64,000 bases of DNA from UBA10649 sp963842725 (GTDB lineage: Bacteria; Actinomycetota; Actinomycetes; S36-B12), in assembly GCA_963842725.1 (NCBI GenBank), contig CAWJHN010000004.1, positions 806,001 to 870,000 on the forward strand, read 5' to 3'. Under the pieces are notes generated by a model. The model made no database searches. It saw only the letters and a list, made by a program, of their open reading frames with translations, and was not told the origin of the DNA. Each line of letters opens with the position of its first letter. Position 1 is the stretch's first letter. Made by a program: the position numbers and the translations under genes. Below are positions 55,902 to 64,000 of the stretch, in pieces.

Positions 55902-57119
55902 ATGCTCATCCTGCGCACGCCCGGGGGCCGGGCACTCATCGCTGCTTCCATCCTCGGAGTGACGGCTCTGCTCGTCGTCCCACCTGCTCTCGCTTCGCCG
56001 CATTCGGGTCTGGTCGACGGCCCGGTCGGCCGGCAGCCGCGAGCAGCCACGCCGACGTGGGCGGGGGAGTGGTCCACTGACTGGGGGACCCTGACCCTTG
56101 CCCAGTCGGGCAGCACCGTGACGGGCCGCTACACCTACGACTCGGGGCGCGTCGAGGGCACGGCGAGCGGAGGCACCGTGACTGGCCGCTGGTCGGAGTC
56201 TCCGTCCTACGCCGGTCCGACCGACGCGGGGACGTTCACGTGGAGCATGTCTGCCGACGGAGCCGCCTTCCGGGGGACCTGGACGTACGAGGGCGGCGTC
56301 GGCGGGGGCAGCTGGGTCGGCAACCGGATCGGCCTGGTGCCCGAGCCGGCAGACACCTCGCCCCCAGAGGTCACGGTGTCGACGCGCACCGGCGTCGTCG
56401 GCATAGGTCAGCCCATCCCCATCACGTTCTCCGTCAGTGATGACAGCGGCAAGGCCCGATGGCATGCGGCCCTCTACTCCGGCGGCACCCGGGTGAGCAC
56501 ATCGCAGAGCAACGGGCTGGTCGCGGCCACGGGGGCCGTTCGGACCGGGCGATGGAGCCGCCGGGGCGGCGGCACGGGACCGTTCTACACCTGCGTCTGG
56601 GCGGAGGACGCCGCGGGCAACACGAGCGTCAACGCGCCGATGTCGAGTTGTGCGTGGTCGTCCGTCCAGGTCCCGGTACCGAAGGTGTCCAACGGCTGCG
56701 GAACGGCCGCGCTCGGGGAGACCGTCGAGACGGTCCTGAACTGGGCAGGCGACATCCAGACGTACGGCAGGACGCCGGTCAACATCCGGCAGGCCTGCAA
56801 CCAGCACGACGCCGGCTACTCCGGTGCCACTGTGGCGGGCATCGACACCCGGAAGGCGACCGACTACCGCACCTGGAGCAGGTCGCAGGTCGACCAGAAG
56901 TTCTACAACGACATCGTCCGGCAGTGCCGACGGTCACTGCGGGGGCCGGCCAACGTGCCGCACCTGCAGCAGTGCAAGGAGGACGCCGTCACGTATGTGG
57001 GCCTGGTGCGGGGCGCCATCGGACGAATGTCGTTCGACGCCGACGTCACGGTTCCGAGCGTCCAGCCCGACCCGCCGGGCAGCACGGTCCCTCCGGGCGG
57101 TGCGCGCGTGAACGACTGA
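55902..57119 (+). CDS. secreted protein with phospholipase A2-like motif
   Basis: ATG 55902. 405 residues, intact. Signal peptide (RALIAASILGVTALLVVPPA). N-terminal ~110 residues are repeats of the type TLTLAQSGSTVTGRYTYDSG, a lipocalin-like sheet. A middle Ig-like part follows (PPEVTVSTRTGVVGIGQPIP). C-terminal domain: NGCGTAALGETVETVLNWAG, ACNQHDAGYSGATVAG with the Cys-x-x-His-Asp of phospholipase A2 active sites, FYNDIVRQCRRSL, LQQCKEDAVTYVGLVRGAIG. Prokaryotic PLA2 enzymes use this C-x-x-H-D. Lipase activity is likely but unproven; calcium-loop residues are not certain. Confidence 0.65.
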   Translation: MLILRTPGGRALIAASILGVTALLVVPPALASPHSGLVDGPVGRQPRAATPTWAGEWSTDWGTLTLAQSGSTVTGRYTYDSGRVEGTASGGTVTGRWSESPSYAGPTDAGTFTWSMSADGAAFRGTWTYEGGVGGGSWVGNRIGLVPEPADTSPPEVTVSTRTGVVGIGQPIPITFSVSDDSGKARWHAALYSGGTRVSTSQSNGLVAATGAVRTGRWSRRGGGTGPFYTCVWAEDAAGNTSVNAPMSSCAWSSVQVPVPKVSNGCGTAALGETVETVLNWAGDIQTYGRTPVNIRQACNQHDAGYSGATVAGIDTRKATDYRTWSRSQVDQKFYNDIVRQCRRSLRGPANVPHLQQCKEDAVTYVGLVRGAIGRMSFDADVTVPSVQPDPPGSTVPPGGARVND

Positions 57120-57122
57120 CGA

Positions 57123-57506
57123 TCAGCCTCGACCACGCAGGCGCTCGACCAGTCGCCGGTCGCGCTTGGTCGGCCGCCCGGCCCCGCGCTCGCGCACGAT
57201 CGGCGCAGGCCGATCCTCCCGCGGCAGGGGCGGTGGCGAGTGGTCCTCGTAGTGCTGCACGGCGAGCGCGGCGCTCGTGCGCTTGTCGATCAGGCCCGTG
57301 ACGACGACGATCCGCTCGCCACCCGCCGTCCGGGCCTTCACCGTGTCTCCGGGTCGCACGGGGTGGGCCGGCTTGGCGCTCGCTCCGTTGACCTTGACGT
57401 GCCCTGCCTTGCAGGCCGCGGTCGCGGCCGATCGCGTCGGGTAGATGCGCACCGCCCACGTCCACGCGTCGACGCGGGCGCTGGTGAGCTCGGGTCGCGG
57501 CGCCAT
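57123..57506 (-). CDS. S4-domain RNA-binding protein (Hsp15-like)
   Basis: ATG 57504-57506, 127 residues, intact. S4 fold: RVDAWTWAVRIYPTRSAATA, ACKAGHVKVNGASAKPAHPV, RPGDTVKARTAGGERIVVV, and a basic C-terminus GAGRPTKRDRRLVERLRGRG typical of this family. It binds RNA, probably stalled 50S-peptidyl-tRNA complexes as the E. coli Hsp15 does. It converges with the PLA2-like gene. Confidence 0.9.
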   Translation of the reverse strand: MAPRPELTSARVDAWTWAVRIYPTRSAATAACKAGHVKVNGASAKPAHPVRPGDTVKARTAGGERIVVVTGLIDKRTSAALAVQHYEDHSPPPLPREDRPAPIVRERGAGRPTKRDRRLVERLRGRG

Positions 57507-57575
57507 GCCCGCAGCCTACGAGCGAGCGTCCGCGGCCGGTGGTAATCCCTGACGCCCGGCCGTACGCTCGCCGCC

Positions 57576-57959
57576 ATGGAGCCTCTCGTGCGCGTCGTCG
57601 GCCTCGACCACATCGTTCTCACCACGCCGGATGTCGGGCGCGCGCTGGGGTTCTACACCGGCGTGCTCGGCCTGGCCGGCGTGCGCGTCGACGAGTGGTC
57701 CCGCGGCGAAGTGCCGTTCCCGTCCGTGCGGGTTGACGCGACGACGCTGATCGACCTGATGAGGGGCGAGCGGTCGGGCGGCAACCTCGACCACTTCTGC
57801 CTGGTCATCGAGCCTGCCGACCTGGACGCGCTGGCGACCAGCGGGCTGCTGGACGTGGCCAGCGGGCCAACTGACGGGCTATTCGGTGCGCTGGGATTCG
57901 CGCGCAGTCTCTACGTGCGCGACCCCGACGGCAACGTCATCGAGCTGCGCAGCTACTGA
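57576..57959 (+). CDS. glyoxalase/bleomycin-resistance (VOC) family protein
   Basis: ATG 57576, 127 residues, intact. VGLDHIVLTTPDVGRALGFY (metal His), ... TLIDLMRGERSGGNLDHFCL (second His/Asp), and YVRDPDGNVIELRSY with the metal Glu. Such small vicinal-oxygen-chelate proteins are dioxygenases, lyases or ligand binders. The stop overlaps the convergent desaturase gene by 7 bases. Confidence 0.88.
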   Translation: MEPLVRVVGLDHIVLTTPDVGRALGFYTGVLGLAGVRVDEWSRGEVPFPSVRVDATTLIDLMRGERSGGNLDHFCLVIEPADLDALATSGLLDVASGPTDGLFGALGFARSLYVRDPDGNVIELRSY

Positions 57960-58942
57960 CGCCGTTGATCCGTGCTGACGCCGTCGGCCGGCTTCGCGAG
58001 CCGACGAGCGATGCGCTCGGGGCTGGGCCACTTGACGGCCGACACGAGGCCGAGCCGCTCCAGCAGCCTGATCGCGATCGCCGACGTGTCCAGTTGCCGT
58101 GGCAGCACGCCGTGTCGGGCGCTCGTCGGGTCGGCATGGTGGTAGTTGTGCCATGACTCGCCACCGGAGACCGGCGCCAGCCAGGCCACGTTGGTGCTGC
58201 GATCGCGCGTGGCGAACGGGCGCTTGCCCCACACGTGGCACACCGAGTTGATCGACCACGTCATGTGGTGCACCAGGGCCACCCGAACGAGCGTCACCCA
58301 GAAGAAGGCGCGCGCCGCCCCCATCCAGCCGTCGACGGCGAAGCCGATCGCCGTCGGCACGGCCATGCTGATGATCGCGATGAGGGGCCACAGCCGGGAG
58401 ATGCGGTCGATGGCGCGGTCGGCGATGAGATCCGGGGCGTACTTGCGGGTGTCCGTGCCCGTGTAGGTGAACAGCCACCCGACATGTGCGTGGAGGAAGC
58501 CGCGACTCAGGCCGCGCACCCCCGGCCCGTACTCCCAGGGGGAGTGCGGGTCGCCGTCGACGTCCGAGAACTGGTGGTGCTTGCGATGGTCGGCGACCCA
58601 GTCGACGACCCGACCCTCGACCGCGAGGCTGCCAGCGAGGGCAAGCACGGCTCGCATCGTCCGCCCGGCGGTGAAGGCGTCATGGGTGAACAGCCGGTGG
58701 TAGCCGATCGTGATGCCGTGCACGCCGACCACGTAGATGATGGCAAGCATCGCCAGGTCGAGGACCGTGACCCAGCCGTAGACGAGGGCGATGGGTGCGC
58801 CGACGACGACTGCGGCAAGCGGGATGGCCACGAAGGTGCCTAGGATCGCCCGCTCGAGGGGTCCGGGGGCGTGTGTCGGTGCGGTGGCGCCTGGCGTCCG
58901 GATATCGGACGAGGGTTGCACGACGGTCGATTGGATGCTCAA
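57953..58942 (-). CDS. acyl-CoA delta-9 fatty acid desaturase
   Basis: I choose TTG 58940-58942 (SIQSTVVQPSSDIRTPGA), with GAAGGA 8 bases upstream; the frame upstream has no ribosome-binding site. 329 residues. Four membrane segments and the three His boxes: GYHRLFTHDAF, ADHRKHHQFSD and ESWHNYHHADP, the di-iron site of delta-9 desaturases. It makes monounsaturated acyl chains at the membrane. Confidence 0.9.
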   Translation of the reverse strand: MSIQSTVVQPSSDIRTPGATAPTHAPGPLERAILGTFVAIPLAAVVVGAPIALVYGWVTVLDLAMLAIIYVVGVHGITIGYHRLFTHDAFTAGRTMRAVLALAGSLAVEGRVVDWVADHRKHHQFSDVDGDPHSPWEYGPGVRGLSRGFLHAHVGWLFTYTGTDTRKYAPDLIADRAIDRISRLWPLIAIISMAVPTAIGFAVDGWMGAARAFFWVTLVRVALVHHMTWSINSVCHVWGKRPFATRDRSTNVAWLAPVSGGESWHNYHHADPTSARHGVLPRQLDTSAIAIRLLERLGLVSAVKWPSPERIARRLAKPADGVSTDQRRQ

Positions 58943-59143
58943 AGGCGGGTCCTTCACCTGGTGCGGATGGGCGGCGTCGTAGAGGTGCGCCAGGCTGCCA
59001 GGAGGTTGGGTGCCCGCTGAGGCTGGTTCTATGAGGCTAACATCGCCGCGCAAATCCGGTACACCACGAGCGTGCCACGTGAGCGGCGGGACTGCCGTCA
59101 CGCACGAGGGCACGGAGCCGTCACGCTCGCAACCGGCGGGCGT

Positions 59144-60103
59144 TCAGCGGAGCAGGAACGCGCTCACGCTGGCCGCGTAGTCGAGCCCCGGCTGGAAGAG
59201 GAACGCATGACCGGCGTTGCGGTACACCCGGGCCTCGGCTCGCGGAATGCCCCGAAGAAGGGCACGGTGGTTGCGGACCGGCACGATGACATCGTCGGCG
59301 CCGGCGCCGATCAGGGTGCGCTGGGTGACCCGGTCGAGCCGATCGCATGTGCCGCGGCCCGGCCGCAGCCACTTCGGACCGGCTGCGGCGACCTGGGCGG
59401 TGGCGGTCTCGGGGCTGACCGTGAACGCGTCCTCTGGCTGATAGTCGTTGGCGGCGTACGCCGCACCGATCGCCGCCGACCAGGCGACGCCGGCGCCGCG
59501 GCGATCCCTCGGGAAGAGCACGCTCATCCGCTGGGCGGGAGTGGCATCCGGGTTGGTCAGAACCGCCAGCGCCCACGGTCGCGGGGGAGCGGTGTCGTTG
59601 CCTCCGCAGTCGGTGCTCGCCAGCACGAGCCTGCGGACCCGCTCCGGATAGTCGATCGCGAGGGACTGGGCGACGAATCCGCCCATCGACCAGCCGAGGA
59701 CGTCGGCTCGGCCGCCGGCCACCTGTGCGATCAGCTGTGCCGTGTCACGGGCCATGAGGTCGATGGTCAGGTGCGCGACCGAGCCGGTGGACGTTCCCGC
59801 CCCGCGGTTGTCGAAGATGACGACCCGATGCCGGCGGGCCAGTTCGTCGAGCAGGCGCGGGTCCCATTCGGCCATCGTGTTGGACGAACCGGCGATGAGG
59901 ACCAGCGGCTTCCCGGTGCCGGCCACGCGGTAGCCGAGGGTGGCCCCGTCGACCTTGGCCGATTGGAGCGGGGCCGTCGCGACGGATACGGGCGAGCGGG
60001 GGCCGACGGTCGGTGCGGCGGTCGCTGCGATGGGTGCCAGACCGACGGCGAGGGCCAAGGCGGCCAGTGCGCCCGTGGTGCCGATCATCGTTTCTCGACG
60101 CAT
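59144..60103 (-). CDS. secreted alpha/beta hydrolase
   Basis: ATG 60101-60103, 319 residues, intact. Signal peptide (LAALALAVGLAPIAATAA). Hydrolase: GKPLVLIAGSSNTMAEWDPR, VVIFDNRGAGTSTGS, nucleophile GWSMGGFVAQSLAIDYPERV, Asp near GAGADDVIVPVRNHRALL, His in RNAGHAFLFQPG. Close to haloalkane-dehalogenase/esterase-type enzymes; substrate unknown. Confidence 0.88.
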   Translation of the reverse strand: MRRETMIGTTGALAALALAVGLAPIAATAAPTVGPRSPVSVATAPLQSAKVDGATLGYRVAGTGKPLVLIAGSSNTMAEWDPRLLDELARRHRVVIFDNRGAGTSTGSVAHLTIDLMARDTAQLIAQVAGGRADVLGWSMGGFVAQSLAIDYPERVRRLVLASTDCGGNDTAPPRPWALAVLTNPDATPAQRMSVLFPRDRRGAGVAWSAAIGAAYAANDYQPEDAFTVSPETATAQVAAAGPKWLRPGRGTCDRLDRVTQRTLIGAGADDVIVPVRNHRALLRGIPRAEARVYRNAGHAFLFQPGLDYAASVSAFLLR

Positions 60104-60157
60104 CCGTCGACGCTAACAGCGGGTTGCCCTCGATGGTCGGTCGAGCAGATGCGGGGG

Positions 60158-60283
60158 TCAGGCGGTGAGGATGACGATCGAGATCGAGATGGCGGCGAAG
60201 ACGAGGACCGCGGCGCCGAACGCGACCGCGAAGATGCGGTACCGCCGGTCGTGCTGACGGTCGTGCTCGTGCTCGTCGGTCAC
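60158..60283 (-). CDS. 41-residue His-rich single-span membrane protein
   Basis: GTG 60281-60283 with GGAAGG upstream, stop TGA 60158-60160. The N-terminus DEHEHDRQHDRRY is His/Asp-rich and the rest is one hydrophobic span (IFAVAFGAAVLVFAAISISI). The start overlaps the stop of the 33-codon minus-strand frame ending ADPT (GTGA). A CsoR-type palindrome lies 55 bases upstream at 60338-60353. A metal-related role is my inference. Confidence 0.5.
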   Translation of the reverse strand: MTDEHEHDRQHDRRYRIFAVAFGAAVLVFAAISISIVILTA

Positions 60284-60337
60284 GTCGGGTCGGCCTTCCG
60301 TTCGGTGGCGGGTTCCTCAGGAGCGTTCGCCCTGATC

Positions 60338-60353
60338 GTACCCCCAGGGGTAT
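60338..60353. promoter_or_regulatory. possible CsoR-type copper operator
   Basis: GTACCCCCAGGGGTAT is a G/C-tract palindrome flanked by TA/AT, the form of CsoR-family operators. It lies within the ~460-base gap (60284-60742) between the small membrane protein and the aldo/keto reductase gene. That gap otherwise holds only short uncertain frames. Confidence 0.4.
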
Positions 60354-60456
60354 GCGTCCGGAGCGTCGTGACGGCGCTCATCGCGTCGTCCGACGGCAGC
60401 GGCGGGTGGGAGGGCACGATGAACACCGTGTCCCGCACCTCTGGCCGGCGAGCTAC

Positions 60457-60642
60457 GTGACCAACAACGCGGGTGGCACCACAGGTGCCACGACCTGGCG
60501 CTTCGTCGACCGGGTCCGTGCGGTCAGGGACACGCCCGAGTGCGGTGCCCTGCTGGCGAGCCCGACCGATGAGATGGCCGCGAATGCAGCCGTGGCCGAG
60601 GTGCCTCGACTGCCGGCGCACGTGCAGCTGCCCCAGCGCTGA
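60457..60642 (+). CDS. possible 61-residue ORF, function unknown
   Basis: GTG 60457 to TGA 60640-60642. It reads TTWRFVDRVRAVRDTPECGA and LLASPTDEMAANAAVAEVPR, which looks like real protein, ending PAHVQLPQR. No clear ribosome-binding site and no family match that I can recall. It may be a damaged gene. Confidence 0.35.
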   Translation: MTNNAGGTTGATTWRFVDRVRAVRDTPECGALLASPTDEMAANAAVAEVPRLPAHVQLPQR

Positions 60643-60742
60643 CCGCCGTCCATCGCGCTCAAGGAAGGCGTCGACATCTCGTGGGCGAACCATCGCCACG
60701 ACTCGGTGCATACGATGAAGGCAACCTCAGAAGGAGCACATC

Positions 60743-61735
60743 GTGACGGATACCGGCGCGCAGTTGATCCACCGGGCACTGGGCAGCAGGACGGGCATCG
60801 AGGTGACGGACGTCGGCCTGGGCCTGTGGGCGGTCGCCGGCAGCGAGTGGGGACCCGGCGAGGACGAGGAGTCGCTCGGCGCTGTCGAGGCCGCCCTCGA
60901 GGCCGGGATCACGTTCTTCGACACCGCCGACGTCTACGGGGCGGGGCACTCCGAGGAGCTGCTCGGTCGCGCGATGTCCGGTCGCCGGGAGCGGTTCATC
61001 GTGGCGACCAAGATCGGATGGATCGACTTCGATCGCGAGGCGAACCACTCGCAGTACGACACCGTCGACCGGCTCGTGGCCGGCGTCGAGGGCTCGCTGC
61101 GTCGGCTGGGCACCGACCATCTCGACGCGATCCAATGCCACATCAACTACCGCGAGCCCCACACCGACGTCTTCATCGAGGGCTTCCGCCGCCTCAAGGA
61201 GGAGGGCAAGGTGCGCGCGTGGGGCGTGAGCACCAGCGACTTCGAGCTCCTGAGGTACTTCAACGCCGATGGCGACTGCGACGTGCTGCAGATCGACTAC
61301 TCGATACTCAACCGCACACCCGAGCGGGAGATCCTGCCCTACTGCCAGGCGAACGGCATCGGCGTCATCGTGCGCGGCCCGCTGGCGATGGGACTGCTGG
61401 CGGGCAAGTTCTCCACGTCCAGCACCTTCCCGGAGGGCGACTTCAGGGCCGCCTGGATCGCTGACCCCGAGCAGCATCAGCAGTACCTCCGCGACCTCGA
61501 GACGGTCGCTGGCCTGCGCGCCGTCGTGCCGCCGGGCCAGTCGATGGCGCAGTTCGCCCTGCGCTTCACCCGCAGTCATCCCGCCGTCAGCACCGTCATC
61601 CCCGGCGCGCGAGATCGCCGGCAGTCCGAGGCGAACGCGGCGGCCGGTCTCGCGCCACTGCTGTCCGACGCGGAGTCGGCCGGGGTCGACCTGCTGGTGC
61701 CCCCCGGCGGCGGACGACGGATCTGGCCGGCCTGA
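60743..61735 (+). CDS. aldo/keto reductase
   Basis: GTG 60743 with AAGGAG 6 bases upstream. 330 residues, intact. ITFFDTADVYGAGHSEELLG with catalytic Asp and Tyr, FIVATKIGWIDFD with Lys, and DHLDAIQCHINYREPHTDVF with His complete the AKR tetrad; C-terminal cofactor region STVIPGARDRRQSEAN. NADPH-dependent reduction of aldehydes or ketones, cytoplasmic. A single-gene unit. Confidence 0.92.
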   Translation: MTDTGAQLIHRALGSRTGIEVTDVGLGLWAVAGSEWGPGEDEESLGAVEAALEAGITFFDTADVYGAGHSEELLGRAMSGRRERFIVATKIGWIDFDREANHSQYDTVDRLVAGVEGSLRRLGTDHLDAIQCHINYREPHTDVFIEGFRRLKEEGKVRAWGVSTSDFELLRYFNADGDCDVLQIDYSILNRTPEREILPYCQANGIGVIVRGPLAMGLLAGKFSTSSTFPEGDFRAAWIADPEQHQQYLRDLETVAGLRAVVPPGQSMAQFALRFTRSHPAVSTVIPGARDRRQSEANAAAGLAPLLSDAESAGVDLLVPPGGGRRIWPA

Positions 61736-61822
61736 GCGAGCGGCGCCTATCTGCACGTCCGTCCGGGCGCGCCGGGCCCTTGGGCTCTCCCGCGCGAGCG
61801 GTCTGCCGCGCAGCATGGAGGC

Positions 61823-63130
61823 GTGCGCGGGATCAGGCCCGTGACGGGCCACATGTCGGACTACGACGACCTGCTGTCGATGGCCAAGGGCAGGCGCGTC
61901 GTGCTCATCGGTGAGGCGTCGCACGGGACGCACGACTTCTATCGCGAGCGCGCGCGGATCACCCGCCGACTGATCGACGACCTCGGCTTCACCGCGGTGG
62001 CGGTCGAGGCGGACTGGCCGGACAGCTACCGCGTCAACCGCTGGCTTCGCGGGCGTTCGCCGGACGCCGACGCTCGATCGGCGCTGGCCGACTTCCGGCG
62101 CTTCCCGGCGTGGATGTGGCGCAACGCCGATGTCGTGCTGTTCCTCGACTGGCTGCGCGCCCGGAACGACGCACAGGCCTTCGACGAGTCGAAGGTCGGC
62201 TTCTATGGCCTCGACCTCTACAGCATGCGATCGTCGATGGAGGCCGTCGTCTCCTATCTGTCCGGCCGGGAACCCACGGCGGCCGCCGAGGCCAGGCAGC
62301 GGTACGGCTGCTTCGACATGGTCGAGGGGGAGGGGCAGCGCTACGGCCATGCCGTCACGACGAACCGCATGGCGGCCTGCGAGGACGAGGTCGTCGAGCA
62401 GCTGATCGACCTGCGCGGCATTCGCGAACGGCTGCTCGCCCAGGACGGCTGGCTGGCCCGCGACGACTATTTCTATGCCGAGCAGAACGCCCGACTGGTC
62501 CTCAACGCCGAGCGGTACTACCGGCAGATGTACCGGGGCAACGTGTCGTCGTGGAACCTGCGCGACGCCCACATGGCCGAGACCCTCAAGGCCCTGATGG
62601 AGCATCTCGACAGCCGGGGGGATCGTTCGCGCGTTGTGGTCTGGGAGCACAACTCGCATGTCGGCGATGCGCGTCACACCGAGATGGGGCGGCACGGCGA
62701 GTTCACCCTCGGCCAGCTGGCCCGTGAGACGTGGCCCGGCGACTGCCTGAGCATCGGCTTCACCACGCACGATGGGACGGTGACGGCGGCGAGCGAGTGG
62801 GGCGGACCCGCCGAGCGCAAGCGGGTGCGCCCGTCCCTTCCCGGCAGCTACGAGCGATACTTCCACGAGTTGTCGAGGTCCGGCTCGGGCCCGGCGTTCG
62901 TCGCGCGAATGGACCAGGTGGAAGGCCTCGCGGACAACCTGCTGGAGCGCGCCATCGGCGTCATCTACCGGCCGGAGACCGAGCGCACCAGCCACTGGTT
63001 CCACGCCGACCTGGCCCGGCAGTTCGACGTCGTCATCCACATTGATCGGACGATGGCCCTGAACCCGTTGGAGCGCACGGCACTGTGGGAGCAGGGGGAG
63101 CCGGCAGAGACCTACCCCACGGGGCTCTAG
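61823..63130 (+). CDS. erythromycin esterase-like hydrolase
   Basis: GTG 61823 is the listed start, but ATG 61853 (SDYDDLLSMAKGRRVVLIGE) is equally plausible. 435 residues, intact. EreA/EreB-superfamily motifs: RRVVLIGEASHGTHDFYRER with the catalytic His and Glu region, VAVEADWPDSYRVNRWLRG, VVVWEHNSHVGDARHTEMG, IGVIYRPETERTSHWFHADL. Members hydrolyse macrolide lactones or other esters. Chromosomal copies usually have no proven resistance role. Confidence 0.85.
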   Translation: MRGIRPVTGHMSDYDDLLSMAKGRRVVLIGEASHGTHDFYRERARITRRLIDDLGFTAVAVEADWPDSYRVNRWLRGRSPDADARSALADFRRFPAWMWRNADVVLFLDWLRARNDAQAFDESKVGFYGLDLYSMRSSMEAVVSYLSGREPTAAAEARQRYGCFDMVEGEGQRYGHAVTTNRMAACEDEVVEQLIDLRGIRERLLAQDGWLARDDYFYAEQNARLVLNAERYYRQMYRGNVSSWNLRDAHMAETLKALMEHLDSRGDRSRVVVWEHNSHVGDARHTEMGRHGEFTLGQLARETWPGDCLSIGFTTHDGTVTAASEWGGPAERKRVRPSLPGSYERYFHELSRSGSGPAFVARMDQVEGLADNLLERAIGVIYRPETERTSHWFHADLARQFDVVIHIDRTMALNPLERTALWEQGEPAETYPTGL

Positions 63131-63274
63131 TCGAATGGCTCAGATCGAGATGGCGATCTTGCCGCGAGCCCGACCGGTCGAAGTCGTCCGTTTTCGCGTC
63201 TGAGACGGCGGATCTGCGTAGTGTGGCCGATCCCGGGTCGGCTACGGTCCGGGATCACCGTGGAAGGGATCCCT

Positions 63275-64000
63275 ATGTCGAGACTCACGCGTCGCGCCGC
63301 TCTCCTGCTTGCTGGTGCCGCACTCATCACCGGCGCACTGGCCTCGCCGGTCTCCGCCATCACGGACGGCCAGCTCGACGGCGACGGGCACCCGTATGTC
63401 GGCCTCATGGTCGCGCAGCTCGAGGATGGCACTCCGCTATGGCGCTGCTCGGGCACGCTGATCTCGGAGAGCGTGTTCCTGACGGCGGGCCATTGCACCG
63501 AGGCTCCGGCCGCGCGAGCCGAGATCTGGTTCGAGTCGGACATGACGACGGCGAACCCGGCTGCCGCGGACTACCCCTTCACGGGACAGACGGGCGGCCG
63601 CGCGTATGCCCACCCGGACTTCAACCCCAACAACTTCGTGACCCGCGACGTGGGCGTCGTGGTCCTCGACGCTCCCTACACCGGCACGAACGGGCAGTTC
63701 GGCGTCCTGCCGGCGCTGAACCAGCTCGATGCGCTGAAGACGGGTCGCGGGCAGAAGGACGTCACGTTCACGGCCGTCGGCTACGGCCTCCAGGAGAGCT
63801 TCCCGGCGCAGTCGGCCAACAACTCCGTGGCACTTGCGAGTGCGCCTGGTCGCGCACCCGAAGCTGAACCAGATCAACACCCCGGGCTTCACGGGCGACT
63901 TCTCCATGCTGCTGTCGAACAACGCGAAGACCGGCGGCACCTGCTTCGGCGGACTCCGGTGGCCCCAACTTCCTCAATGACAGCAACGTGGTCGCGGCAG
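63275..64000 (+). CDS. secreted trypsin-like serine protease (S1), frameshifted, 3' end outside window
   Basis: ATG 63275 with AAGGGAT upstream. Signal peptide SRLTRRAALLLAGAALITGA, cleavage near PVSA. Chymotrypsin fold: GHPYVGLMVAQLEDG, WRCSGTLISESVFLTAGHC (catalytic His), NNFVTRDVGVVVLDAPY (catalytic Asp), then after a shift near 63837 AHPKLNQINTPGFTGDFSM, and after one near 63953 (extra G) GDSGGPNFLNDSNVVAA with the catalytic Ser. The frame is open at the right edge. Extracellular protease. Confidence 0.8.
   Translation, partial: MSRLTRRAALLLAGAALITGALASPVSAITDGQLDGDGHPYVGLMVAQLEDGTPLWRCSGTLISESVFLTAGHCTEAPAARAEIWFESDMTTANPAAADYPFTGQTGGRAYAHPDFNPNNFVTRDVGVVVLDAPYTGTNGQFGVLPALNQLDALKTGRGQKDVTFTAVGYGLQESFPAQSANNSVALASAPGRAPEAEPDQHPGLHGRLLHAAVEQREDRRHLLRRTPVAPTSSMTATWSRQ

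Noticed and set aside
60659..63040. 793-codon open frame on the minus strand
   Set aside because: It lies opposite the aldo/keto reductase and erythromycin-esterase-like genes, which carry clear family motifs. Long antisense frames are expected in high-GC DNA.
61823..63130. macrolide resistance gene
   Set aside because: The protein belongs to the erythromycin-esterase superfamily, but chromosomal members often have other roles and the setting gives no hint of resistance.

Overview
High-GC DNA with many GTG (and some TTG) starts, tightly packed genes with 4-base start/stop overlaps, actinobacterial family content (DUF3048 lipoprotein, secreted S1 protease, Nocardioides/Aeromicrobium-like acyl-CoA metabolism) and no tRNA or rRNA. 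The best guess is an actinomycete near Nocardioidaceae; the family-level guess is inference only.

Layout. (1) 1-5.8 kb is a mosaic of partial genes: a hydrolase-glycosyltransferase fusion cut by the window edge, a truncated XRE regulator, an S51 peptidase, a Phd-type antitoxin with a perfect palindromic operator, a vapC remnant fused to the tail of a nickel/cobalt transporter, and a zinc alcohol dehydrogenase. (2) 5.8-10.9 kb, minus strand, is an acyl-CoA operon: TetR remnant, thiolase remnant, 4-hydroxybutyryl-CoA-dehydratase-like AbfD, MaoC hydratase, alcohol dehydrogenase, enoyl-CoA hydratase. (3) 11.2-28.2 kb, plus strand, is catabolic cluster A: a catalytic-domain-less MDR-like zinc protein, cyclase-family hydrolase, two CoA ligases, sugar-type ABC importer, SDR, MDR dehydrogenase, acetoin-type E1alpha/E1beta/E2, SDR, NADP-dependent MDR reductase, enoyl-CoA hydratase, acetoacetate-decarboxylase-like protein. 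(4) 28.1-32.4 kb holds two SDRs, a putative AEC permease, a second MDR-like zinc protein and a second MDR dehydrogenase. (5) 32.4-43.6 kb is cluster B: aldehyde dehydrogenase and LivK remnants, a LivH-LivM-LivG triple fusion, LivF, cupin, SDR, CoA ligase, second cyclase-family gene, E1alpha/E1beta remnant, E2 and SDR. Cluster B partly copies cluster A but uses a different transporter type. (6) 43.7-64 kb looks like ordinary chromosome: DUF2200, GH4 glycosidase plus BadF-type kinase, PAP2 phosphatase, aldehyde dehydrogenase, DUF3048 lipoprotein, GH13 amylase, RecQ, secreted proteins (one with a phospholipase-A2-like motif), S4 protein, fatty-acid desaturase, aldo/keto reductase, erythromycin-esterase-like protein and a truncated S1 protease.

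Regulation. The same arrangement, a sigma-70-like promoter (TTGACC or TTGACA, 17-bp spacer) followed by the operator CCGAC-N6-GTCGG, occurs at 11.2, 29.9 and 32.4 kb. It precedes clusters A, C and B in turn. The divergent TetR gene at 10.5-10.9 kb is the obvious candidate regulator. Together this reads as one regulon for uptake, CoA activation, alcohol oxidation and E1/E2-type carbon-carbon cleavage of an unidentified oxygenated, possibly cyclic, substrate.

Quality caution. Many genes up to about 51 kb carry single-base frameshifts at short G/C runs while conserved motifs continue in the next frame. Several gene pairs are joined as 5' part of one to 3' part of another. Sequencing or assembly error is likely for much of the first; real deletion and misassembly both remain possible for the second. 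Coordinates of broken genes span the whole recognisable gene.
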